Below, piece after piece: positions 14,850 through 22,904 of a stretch of DNA of 39,682 nucleotides; the first letter of the stretch is position 1, and the number at the start of each line of letters is the position of its first letter. A program made the position numbers and the translations under genes. The notes beneath the pieces were generated by a model, which searched no databases, was not told the DNA's origin, and worked only from the letters and a program-made list of their open reading frames with translations. The stretch lies in IMG/VR virus record IMGVR_UViG_3300044701_003470, positions 1-39,682 of that record. One strand, written 5' to 3'. The stretch comes from a virus.

Positions 14850-16387
14850 TGCCGCGCCAACCGCTGCGGGACGCGCAGGGGGACTTCCGGGGTGGGCTCA
14901 ACCTCTCCTACGACGAGGACGCGCTTGCCCCCAATGAGGTGCGCCGGGCCGAGGAGGCGGTGCTGACCGAATACGGAGCGATCTCCAAGCGCCTCGGGAC
15001 ACAGCGCCTGATGGACACCGGGCTGTCTGGAACGGCAGATGTGCAGAACGGCTTCGCGTGGCTCAGGGACAACGGGACGCAGCAGCTCCTCGCGATCGCC
15101 AACGGGACGCTCTACACGGCCTCTTACGGCATTCCCACGACGTGGACGAGCCGCACGGGAACCCCTTCGGCAGGCTTCGCCACCACCGGCGCGCCGGCCT
15201 TCGCCTCCTTCCGGGACGGCTCCGGGGAGGTGGTCTATATCGCCGACGGCGGGGCGACGCTGAGCCTGAACAAGTGGAACGGGACCTCCCTGACCACCGA
15301 TCTGGCGAGCACCCCGGGCGGGATCACCAGCCTCGCGGTCTACAACCAGCGCCTGTTCGGGTGCACGGGCGTAGACCAAAAGATCTACTGGAGCGCGCTC
15401 AACAACGGCGACAGCCTCGGGAACGCCGGCTCTGGGGGCGGCGAGGCCGTCATCCGGACCTTCGGCGACCAGAACATCACGGGGCTGGCGGCCTTCCGCT
15501 CGAGCCTGCTGGTCTTCCACGTCTCGGGCATCTCGCGCTTCACGGGGCTCACGCAGGACGACATCGCGATCGCGGCCGGCGCGCAGGGTGTGACGACCGA
15601 CGTCGGGGCGATCGCCACGCGCTCGATCGTGAACACGCCCGAGGCGGTCTACTTCCTCTCCGACCGCGGCTTCTATGTTGCCACGGAAGCTGGCGTCGCT
15701 CCGATCAGCCTAAAGATCGACACGGTTATTCAGCAGCTTGATCTGTCGAACACCAGCGGTGTCATCGGGGTGCACAACCGGGCCGGGAAGGAGGTCTGGT
15801 GGTATTTGCCCGGGCTGGGGCTCTACCGCTACAACTACGCGCTGCAGGCGTGGACGGGAGCCTGCACTGGCGGGCTCATCTCGCCGACCGCTACCACGGC
15901 AATGTGGGAAGCGATCGACGCCGAGAAGCAGCCGATCGTGTTGATTGGCGACGAGGCCAGTTTTGTAAAGCAGGCCGACAAGGTCGGGATTTACAAGGAC
16001 AATGTGCCTACAGGCGGGGCGGGCGGGACGGCGTTCTCGTTTGCCGTGCGCTGCAAGCGAATGTTCCACGGCGACACGATGCAGATGAAGGCCTACAAGT
16101 GGGCCTATGTAACGGTGACTCTTAAGGGGTCGGCTACCGCAGGCTTCCAGTGGAAAACCGGCAATGGGTCGGAAATCTACACCTTTCCCAATACGGGCAC
16201 GATCGCAGAGTGGGGCACTGGGACGTGGGGCCTTGGAACGTGGGGCGCAGGCGCGAGCAGGCCCTACCGGATTGGCATCAACGGCTACGGACAGTACATC
16301 GACATTCTCCTCACCGACGACGGCGACGCGCAGTCGGTCTGGTCGCGGGTGGAGATCGACGGATTTGACTACGGGAGACGGTATTAA
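14849..16387 (+). CDS. Tail nozzle/hub protein (P22 gp10- or T7 gp12-like)
   Basis: The 512-aa all-beta protein begins with FRGGLNLSYDEDALAPNEVRRAEEA and GAISKRLGTQRLM. This N-terminal region is typical of podovirus tail-tube or nozzle proteins. The body has repeated beta blades (QLLAIANGTLYTASYG, VVYIADGGATLSLNKWNG, TSLAVYNQRLFGCTG, ITGLAAFRSSLLVFHVSG), suggesting a propeller-like hub that seals the head and holds fibres. The start at 14849 overlaps the connector stop. A longer in-frame reading from 14831 lies inside the connector and is rejected. Confidence 0.7.
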   Translation: MPRQPLRDAQGDFRGGLNLSYDEDALAPNEVRRAEEAVLTEYGAISKRLGTQRLMDTGLSGTADVQNGFAWLRDNGTQQLLAIANGTLYTASYGIPTTWTSRTGTPSAGFATTGAPAFASFRDGSGEVVYIADGGATLSLNKWNGTSLTTDLASTPGGITSLAVYNQRLFGCTGVDQKIYWSALNNGDSLGNAGSGGGEAVIRTFGDQNITGLAAFRSSLLVFHVSGISRFTGLTQDDIAIAAGAQGVTTDVGAIATRSIVNTPEAVYFLSDRGFYVATEAGVAPISLKIDTVIQQLDLSNTSGVIGVHNRAGKEVWWYLPGLGLYRYNYALQAWTGACTGGLISPTATTAMWEAIDAEKQPIVLIGDEASFVKQADKVGIYKDNVPTGGAGGTAFSFAVRCKRMFHGDTMQMKAYKWAYVTVTLKGSATAGFQWKTGNGSEIYTFPNTGTIAEWGTGTWGLGTWGAGASRPYRIGINGYGQYIDILLTDDGDAQSVWSRVEIDGFDYGRRY

Positions 16388-18201
16388 TGGCAACCACAGG
16401 CTCACATCAGCAGTCGTCCTTCCTCGATCCGCAGAACGCGCAGTCGCCGATCGACGCGGATCAAGTTCGCGCGAACGACAACGCGCTGCGGGGCGTGTAC
16501 AACGCGCACGACGCTGACCCGACGATCCACATCCAGAGCTCCGTGCTGGCGAGCCGACCGGTTTTTGGCACGACTGGGACGGTCTGGCTGGTCACCGACC
16601 AGATGAAGCTCTACTACGACACGGGGCTGGCGTGGGCGGGGCTCAAGATGGACGCCGCCAACATTGACACGGGTACGCTGCCTTCGGCTCGTCTCAGCGG
16701 GGCCTACACGGGCATCACCGGGCTCGGTACGATCGCCGGCGGGCTTACAGTTTCCTCGGGCGGCATCACCGTCACTGGCAACTCGACCATTACCGGAACA
16801 CTCGGCGGCATCACTACGCTGACTGCTACGACGGTGAGCGCATCGTCTGTTGCGGGCACGCTTACAACCGCGGCGCAGACCAATATCACGTCAGTCGGCA
16901 CACTTTCAAGTTTGACCACAAGTGGAAACGTTATCGTCGGCGGCACGATTCGGTTGAACAGTCGCACCTACACGTTCCCATCTACCGAAACCGCAAACTA
17001 TTACCTGCAGACCAACGGATCGGGTGTGCTGTCGTGGTCGCCTGTGAGCACTGATGGTGACAAAGGCGACATTACCGTGTCTGGATCTGGCGCGACGTGG
17101 ACGATTGACAACAGCGCAGTTAGTTACGCAAAAATACAAAACGTGTCGGCAACTGATAAGTTGCTTGGGCGTAGCAGCGCCGGCGCGGGGGTTGTGGAGG
17201 AAATCACTTGCACGGCCGCTGGACGCGCACTTCTTGACGACGCGAGCGCTTCCGCGCAGCGCACGACTCTTGGACTAGGCGCGCTCGCCACCGCGGCGTC
17301 GGTAGACTTGGCAACACAGGTGACCGGTGATTTGCCGTTGGCAAATCTTGCACAGGCTAGTGCGGCCTCGAGGTTGCTTGGGCGTGGGTCCGCGGCCGGC
17401 GCGGGGGATTTTCAGGAAATTACGCTTGGTTCAGGCCTTACGATGTCCGGAACGGCGTTGTCCGCAACTGCTGGCACGTTTAGCGACGGGACGGCTGTGG
17501 CTCCCGGGATCACGTTCACGAGCGATACCGACACCGGCATCTATCGGCCCGGCGCGAACATTATGGCCTTCGCCACCGCCGGCACCGAGCGGGGGCAGTT
17601 CACCGCGAATGGGTTCCTCAAGGTCGCGCCCGATGGCTCGTATCGCTCTTCGACGCTTGGCTATCACGAGTTTACGCAGACGGCCGACACGAACACGATG
17701 GTTATTAGAAACCGCAACGCCTCAATCACAGCCGGTAGCCCGGGGTTGATCGTTGAGTTTTCTGCGTCGAGCCCAGACAACAACGCTTCGTCATTTTTGT
17801 ACTGCGCCGATTCAACTACGGCCCGCTGCTACATCTACGCGGACGGTGACCTTGCGAACCACGACGGCGTCTACGGCACCATCTCGGACGAGCGCCTGAA
17901 GCAGGACATCATCGACGCCCCGAGCCAGTGGAACGACATCAAGGCAATCCGGTTCCGCAAGTACCGGATGAAGACCGACGTCGCCGCGGACCCGAACGCC
18001 CCGCACTTGCTGGGTGTGGTGGCGCAGGAGCTCGAGCAGACCTCGCCGGGGCTGGTCGATGAGCACCCGGACGGCAACGGCGGGACGACCAAGAGCGTGA
18101 AGTCCTCGATCTTGCTGATGAAGGCCGCGGTCGCACTGCAGGAGGCGATGACGCGGATCGAGGCGCTCGAGGCGCGCATTGCGGCGCTCGAGGCAGTCTG
18201 A
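16387..18201 (+). CDS. Tail fibre/spike with C-terminal S74 intramolecular chaperone
   Basis: The 604-aa protein has a short N-terminal attachment region, a Gly/Thr/Ser-rich repetitive shaft (about residues 90-330, many TGITGL/TVSS type strands) and a tip. A C-terminal Peptidase S74 domain starts at ISDERLKQDI (residue 499). S74 domains fold the trimeric fibre and then cut themselves off using a Ser-Lys pair. Here S500 and K505 have the same five-residue spacing as that pair. A C-terminal coiled coil (LQEAMTRIEALEARIAALEAV) trimerises the chaperone. Receptor specificity is unknown. The start overlaps the nozzle stop. Confidence 0.85.
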   Translation: MATTGSHQQSSFLDPQNAQSPIDADQVRANDNALRGVYNAHDADPTIHIQSSVLASRPVFGTTGTVWLVTDQMKLYYDTGLAWAGLKMDAANIDTGTLPSARLSGAYTGITGLGTIAGGLTVSSGGITVTGNSTITGTLGGITTLTATTVSASSVAGTLTTAAQTNITSVGTLSSLTTSGNVIVGGTIRLNSRTYTFPSTETANYYLQTNGSGVLSWSPVSTDGDKGDITVSGSGATWTIDNSAVSYAKIQNVSATDKLLGRSSAGAGVVEEITCTAAGRALLDDASASAQRTTLGLGALATAASVDLATQVTGDLPLANLAQASAASRLLGRGSAAGAGDFQEITLGSGLTMSGTALSATAGTFSDGTAVAPGITFTSDTDTGIYRPGANIMAFATAGTERGQFTANGFLKVAPDGSYRSSTLGYHEFTQTADTNTMVIRNRNASITAGSPGLIVEFSASSPDNNASSFLYCADSTTARCYIYADGDLANHDGVYGTISDERLKQDIIDAPSQWNDIKAIRFRKYRMKTDVAADPNAPHLLGVVAQELEQTSPGLVDEHPDGNGGTTKSVKSSILLMKAAVALQEAMTRIEALEARIAALEAV

Positions 18202-18488
18202 TGGCATCTCAGGACGCTCGACAGGACGCGATCTGGTTCCGGATCAGACGGCGCTTCTTCACGTCGGCCGGGAACTTCATCGCGCAGGCGGTGACAAGCG
18301 GGGCCAGCTCGGTGGCGGTCAGCTTTCCACGCACCGAGGTGGACACGAACTACGGGGTGGTGGCGACCCCCAACTGGGGCACGACGGTGTGGGTGACGGG
18401 CAAGAGCACGACGGGCTGCACGATTAACTTTGGGACAGCGGCTGGGGCCAGCGCTTCCGTAGACATCGCAACATTCAGGGGGGAGTGA
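18201..18488 (+). CDS. Small beta-rich protein after the fibre, 95 aa
   Basis: The ATG overlaps the end of the fibre gene (TGATGG). The protein contains a basic helix (AIWFRIRRRFF) then beta strands (SVAVSFPRTEVDTNYGVVATPNWG, TVWVTGKSTTGCTINFG), a pattern like the compact H-type-lectin-like or tip domains that often follow fibre genes. It may cap the fibre or bind sugar. No active site is visible; the lectin idea is inference from pattern only. Confidence 0.55.
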   Translation: MASQDARQDAIWFRIRRRFFTSAGNFIAQAVTSGASSVAVSFPRTEVDTNYGVVATPNWGTTVWVTGKSTTGCTINFGTAAGASASVDIATFRGE

Positions 18489-18491
18489 CGG

Positions 18492-19334
18492 ATGGACCCG
18501 TTAACCATTGGCGCGATTATCACAGGCGTTGGAACTGGCCTGAACGCTTACGGCAACTACAGGGGCGCGCAGGAGCAGGCCAAGGCCAATCAGGCCGCTA
18601 CGGCGAACCAGCAGCGGATGAACTTCGGGCAGGTCGGGCAGGACGACCGCCAGTTCGCGCAGACCGCGAATATGAACCGCGCCGGCTATCTCGATCAGCG
18701 CGCGGGCGCGGCCGCGGATATGCGCCGCCGGGCGAATCTCACCCCGCTGGCCGATCGGGCCTCGGCGATGCTCGCCGCGCGCGCGGGGGCAGCTCCGGCA
18801 GCCTTCCAAGCCCGCGACTTCACCCGCGGCACCACCCCGGGCGCTGGGCAGGCCACGGGCGGCTACTCCGACGTGCTCGGGGCGATGCAGCGCGCCGGTC
18901 AGGGCTACACCCCGGGCTCGGGCGGGATGGCGAACCCTGAGCTCGAGGCGGCGATCGCGCGGCTCACCTCGATGGCGGGCGTCCCCGGCGAATACTCCGC
19001 GCAGAGCCCGATGAAGACCCAGCTCGAGTCGGCGCTGGCCGAGCAGATGATGCTCCTCGGGCAGACGACGAAGGCTGACGATCGGATGAAGATCCAGCAG
19101 CGCATCAACCAGATCCGCGCGCAGCTCGCGCAGCTCGGCGGTGGGCAGGGCGCTGGGGCGCAGGGCGGGTCGCAAATCCACGGGCCGTCGCCGGCTCAGA
19201 CTGGGTGGGGGATGATGCAGTCGGCGATGCAGCTCGCGCAGCAGCAGATGCGTAACGCGCCGGGGATGCAGCGCGCGGCAGCGGCCGCGAGCCGGTTCTC
19301 GGGCGCACCCTCGTGGCAGACGGGAGGGCGCTAA
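18492..19334 (+). CDS. Internal virion/ejection protein candidate, 280 aa
   Basis: The N-terminus (DPLTIGAIITGVGTGLNAYGNYRG) is a Gly-rich hydrophobic helix typical of podovirus proteins that insert into the host membrane during DNA ejection. The rest is Ala/Gln/Arg-rich helix with Gly linkers (GGGQGAGAQGGSQ) and a C-terminal Gln-Met-rich helix. It is the first gene of a five-gene block with this character (18492-24938 and beyond). The block's position after the fibre and before lysis supports an internal-protein role. There is no enzymatic signature. Confidence 0.6.
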   Translation: MDPLTIGAIITGVGTGLNAYGNYRGAQEQAKANQAATANQQRMNFGQVGQDDRQFAQTANMNRAGYLDQRAGAAADMRRRANLTPLADRASAMLAARAGAAPAAFQARDFTRGTTPGAGQATGGYSDVLGAMQRAGQGYTPGSGGMANPELEAAIARLTSMAGVPGEYSAQSPMKTQLESALAEQMMLLGQTTKADDRMKIQQRINQIRAQLAQLGGGQGAGAQGGSQIHGPSPAQTGWGMMQSAMQLAQQQMRNAPGMQRAAAAASRFSGAPSWQTGGR

Positions 19335-19337
19335 GCA

Positions 19338-21656
19338 ATGACGAGCATTATGTGGGACGGAGGTGACGTGGGCGCGGCGGGCCGGAGCGGGATGATGGAC
19401 CCCGAAGAGGAGATGCGGAAGCGCCGCCGGGAACAAACGCAAGCGCAGGTCCCGGCCGGGGTGCAGGGCTACGAGGAGCAGGCAGTGTTCACGAGGCGCG
19501 CAGCCCCTCCCGGCAGTCCGTATGACTACGAAGGCAACGGGACAATGAGACAGGCCCCGATGCAGCCCGGGACTTACGCGACGCGCAATGACGCCGGCGG
19601 CCCTCAGGCCCCGCCGCGCGCGCCGCAGCCGACCTTCGACCAGATGCGCCGGCAGGGCCGTGCCCGTCCCGCTCCGCCCCCGCCGCCGGCGCAGCAGCCG
19701 GAGCAGCAGGTGATGGCGCAGGGCCGTCAAGCTCCACAGATCAGCATCGCGCAGCAGCAGCCGCAGGGCGGTCGTATCGTCCCGGGCCAGAACGGGGTGC
19801 CTCTGGGGGTCGATCCTCAGGCCGCGAACGCCGACCCGGAGGGATTCAAGCGCTGGATGCAGGCCTACAACCAGCAGCCGGAAAGCTCCCGGCGCGAGAT
19901 GGAGGCCCACTACCAGCGCACGCAGCAGCAGTCGCAGGGCGGCCAGCAGGGCGTGATGAGAGTCGGCCCGGAAGAGATGATCACGACGCGCGCCGAGCCC
20001 GGCCAGATCAACCCGTGGACCGGGCAGATGACGCCCGCGGAGCAGCCGCAAAGCGGTCAGAACTTCGACGTCGGCAACTGGCTGCAGACGCAGCTCGGCG
20101 GGATGGGCCCGCAGGCGAGCGCGCCGGCGTGGACGCGGCAGTACGGGGCCTCGAACATCTCCGGGCTGATGGGGATGAACGCCCCGGTGACTGGGATGCC
20201 GACGCAGGCCTTCAACCCGGGCCAGTTCGACTCAGGCTCGTATATGGGCGGTCTTCGCGGAGCTATTGACACCGCGGGCGGCAATCTTGCCCCCTCGATG
20301 TACACGAACCCGGGCAGCGGAGTATCGCAGGATCAAGCTGCTGGCCTCTACGGCCGCACCCCGGCTGGCGGAATGCCAGAGATGTACGGCGCTAGCGAGG
20401 GTGCTCCGTCAGCCGGACTGACGCAGAACGTTGCCGGTATGTATGGGCGCGGCGTGGGGCAGGGCGATCTGCCCAACTTCACCGCGCAGGCGCTTTCCGC
20501 TGGCGGACTGGACGTGGCCAGCGAGCTGGCAAACCTCTACCGCTCGGGCTCGCGCGGGGTCTCTGACGAGGTTTCGCAGGCGATCTCGCAATCGATCGCG
20601 AACCCCTCGGCCTACACCAGCGACCGGGTGAAGGAAATCTACGGCCAGCTCGGGCAGAACATTGACGACGAGTTCGCGCAGCGCGAGACCGCGTTGCGTG
20701 AGGAAATGGCCGGCCGCGGGCTGTCGGACTCGAGCATTCAGGGCGGGCGGCTTGCCGATCTGAACGTCGGACGGCGATCGGCCCGTGAGGGGCTCGCCAA
20801 CAGCCTCGGGCAGCAGGCCGCGGCGGACTTTGCCTCAGCGCGCTCCGCAGCGATCGGGCAGGGGATGCAGCGCGACTCTGCCAACCTTGGCGCGACGACC
20901 GGAATGCTTAACCAGCTCCTCGGGACGCAGCAGGCCGGCGCGAACCTCGGCTTTCAAAATCTCGACGCGCGGCTCGGGCTCGATGCGGCTGCGCGCGCGC
21001 GACAGGCGCAGAGCTATGGGCAGGATATGGGCGCGCTCAATATGCAGAATCAGATGAACGAGCAGGCCTTTAACCGGGCGCGTGGTCGCTTTTCCGACCA
21101 GATGGGGATGGCCGGCGAGAACCGCGCGCGCGACGCGCAGAGGTTTGGTCAGGACTTGGCAGCGCTCGGGTTTCAAAATCAGCTTGGGCAGCAGGGCTTT
21201 GATCGTTCGCGCGGGATGTTTGCGGACCAGCTCGCCAACGCCCAGTTCCAGCAGGGCGTCCGGCAGCAGAACGTCCAAAACCAGATGGGGCTGGGCAATC
21301 AGGCGCTCAACTTCTTCAACGCGAACGCCGGCTTCGGGCAGCAGAACTTCAACAACCAGCTCGGGCTCGCGCAGGCAAACGACGCGCTCACTGGGAATCG
21401 TTTCGGTCGCGAGCTCAGCGGGCTCAACTTCCTGACGGGCCTCGATCAGCAGGACTTCCAGAACCAGATGGCCCGCTCGCAGTTCGGCCAGCAGGCTGGC
21501 GACCAGCGCTACCAGCAGGGGCTGGGCTACCTCGATCGCCTGATGGGCTACGGGCAGCAGGCCTTTAACAACGATCTGGCGCAGGCGCAGTTCAACCGTT
21601 CGCTGCAGAGCGATCAGGATCAACTGATGATGCAGCTCCTTGGGCTGGGGGGATAA
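19338..21656 (+). CDS. Large Gln/Asn-rich repeat protein, probable internal virion protein, 772 aa
   Basis: The N-terminal 200 residues are Pro/Gln/Gly-rich and disordered. The C-terminal 250 residues carry tandem repeats of about 43 residues. Two adjacent units read RARxAQx(Y/F)GQD(M/L)xAL..., with QNQ(M/L)xxQxF(N/D)R(A/S)RGxF(S/A)DQ in each, followed by more diverged GQQxFNNQL units. The repeats look like amphipathic helices that could line a channel or coil inside the head. It is the longest of the block after its two downstream neighbours. A tape measure is unlikely as no long-tail genes exist. Confidence 0.6.
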   Translation: MTSIMWDGGDVGAAGRSGMMDPEEEMRKRRREQTQAQVPAGVQGYEEQAVFTRRAAPPGSPYDYEGNGTMRQAPMQPGTYATRNDAGGPQAPPRAPQPTFDQMRRQGRARPAPPPPPAQQPEQQVMAQGRQAPQISIAQQQPQGGRIVPGQNGVPLGVDPQAANADPEGFKRWMQAYNQQPESSRREMEAHYQRTQQQSQGGQQGVMRVGPEEMITTRAEPGQINPWTGQMTPAEQPQSGQNFDVGNWLQTQLGGMGPQASAPAWTRQYGASNISGLMGMNAPVTGMPTQAFNPGQFDSGSYMGGLRGAIDTAGGNLAPSMYTNPGSGVSQDQAAGLYGRTPAGGMPEMYGASEGAPSAGLTQNVAGMYGRGVGQGDLPNFTAQALSAGGLDVASELANLYRSGSRGVSDEVSQAISQSIANPSAYTSDRVKEIYGQLGQNIDDEFAQRETALREEMAGRGLSDSSIQGGRLADLNVGRRSAREGLANSLGQQAAADFASARSAAIGQGMQRDSANLGATTGMLNQLLGTQQAGANLGFQNLDARLGLDAAARARQAQSYGQDMGALNMQNQMNEQAFNRARGRFSDQMGMAGENRARDAQRFGQDLAALGFQNQLGQQGFDRSRGMFADQLANAQFQQGVRQQNVQNQMGLGNQALNFFNANAGFGQQNFNNQLGLAQANDALTGNRFGRELSGLNFLTGLDQQDFQNQMARSQFGQQAGDQRYQQGLGYLDRLMGYGQQAFNNDLAQAQFNRSLQSDQDQLMMQLLGLGG

Positions 21657-21659
21657 CCG

Positions 21660-22901
21660 ATGGACTGGACAGCAATGGGTGGGCTGGGCAAGGGGCTCGA
21701 GAGCCTTGGGCAGAGCCTGCTGCAGCAGCAGATCCTGAAGCGACAGCAGGAAGAAATGAAGCGGCGCGAGGACGCTCAGCGCGCGATGCAGAAGCTCGCC
21801 TTCGATCGCGATATGGCGCTCAAGACATTCGATCTCGGGCTCGAGGAGTATCAGCCGGCCGCCGATCAGGCCAGCCAGCTCGGGCGCGCCGGCGCGGGAA
21901 TGTCTGCCGCGGCTGGGCCCGGGATGGGCGCTGCGGGGATGGGGATGGGCGTGGCCGGGGACGTGCTCTCGGCGATGGCGCAGAGCTCACAGGACCGGCT
22001 GCGCCGCGGGCGCACGGTCGATCTGCCTGACTTCGAGGGCAAGTCGAAGCGCTACTTCCAGCCCTACGAGCGGAGCGCGGAAGGCCGGCGCGACAAGGCC
22101 AAGACGGACTTCCTCACCGCGGCCCGGCAGCGCGGGATTCCTGCCGATCAGATCGCGCAGCTCTCGGTGCTCTTCGACAGCCCGGAGGGGATGGCCGACG
22201 AGATCCTCAAGATCGTGCGGCCTGATTCGCAGCGCATCTCGCGGACGCAGGTGATGGATCTCGGCACCAGCTCGGTGGTGGACATCCTCGAGGACGGGAC
22301 GCGCCGGAAGGTGCGCGATATGACCCCCGCGGAGATCCAGCGCGAGAGCACGGCCCCCGGCCAGCAGCCGTACAACTGGGGCACGGTGCGCGACGACGCG
22401 ACGGGCGAGGTCCTGCAGGTGGACCCGCGCTCGGGCCAGACCCGGCCGATCAGCACCCCGGGCGGACAGCCCGTGCGCGAGATCCCCGAGAGCATCCGGA
22501 AGGAGACCGCGGCGATCGACATCCTCGTGGACGAGCTCGACAACCTCGAGGAGATCATCAAGCGCAACGGGACGACGATCGTCCCGGGCCCGGCGCTGCA
22601 GGAGATCACGACCGCGCTGAACAGCGCCCAGATCGCCTACAAGACCGCGGCTGGGCTCGGGGTCCTGAACGGCCCGGACCTCGCGATTATGGAGCAGGCC
22701 CTCGGCGACCCGACCTCGGCGATCGCCAAGCTTCGCGGCCGTGGCACGTCGGCGCAGGTGCTTACCGCGCTCAAGGGAGTGCGTGAAGCGCAGGCCCGCC
22801 GGCGCGCGATTAACGAGCGGGCCTTCGGCGTCCCGGCCCGTCCAGCCCCTCCGCCGACGACGACTGGCGGCGGCTCCCCCGGCAACCCCTACGGGCGATA
22901 A
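21660..22901 (+). CDS. Internal virion protein candidate, 413 aa
   Basis: The protein starts with a helical N-terminus (LGKGLESLGQSLLQQQILKRQQEEMKRREDAQ), followed by a Gly/Met/Ala-rich segment (about residues 75-105) that could enter a membrane. The rest is mixed helix and strand, with a conserved-looking end (AAGLGVLNGPDLAIMEQAL) and a disordered Pro/Gly tail. The starts and stops of this block are separated by only three or four bases, showing co-expression. No catalytic motif is visible, and I do not recognise the family. Confidence 0.6.
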   Translation: MDWTAMGGLGKGLESLGQSLLQQQILKRQQEEMKRREDAQRAMQKLAFDRDMALKTFDLGLEEYQPAADQASQLGRAGAGMSAAAGPGMGAAGMGMGVAGDVLSAMAQSSQDRLRRGRTVDLPDFEGKSKRYFQPYERSAEGRRDKAKTDFLTAARQRGIPADQIAQLSVLFDSPEGMADEILKIVRPDSQRISRTQVMDLGTSSVVDILEDGTRRKVRDMTPAEIQRESTAPGQQPYNWGTVRDDATGEVLQVDPRSGQTRPISTPGGQPVREIPESIRKETAAIDILVDELDNLEEIIKRNGTTIVPGPALQEITTALNSAQIAYKTAAGLGVLNGPDLAIMEQALGDPTSAIAKLRGRGTSAQVLTALKGVREAQARRRAINERAFGVPARPAPPPTTTGGGSPGNPYGR

Positions 22902-22904
22902 CCG

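Noticed and set aside
18501-20051. Long minus-strand frame opposite internal protein genes
   Set aside because: Arg/His/Leu-rich low-complexity product, no start signals, conflicts with two well-supported genes.
19338-21656. Tape-measure protein
   Set aside because: No long-tail genes (major tail protein, chaperones, distal tail) are present; gene order and connector/nozzle pair are podovirus-like.
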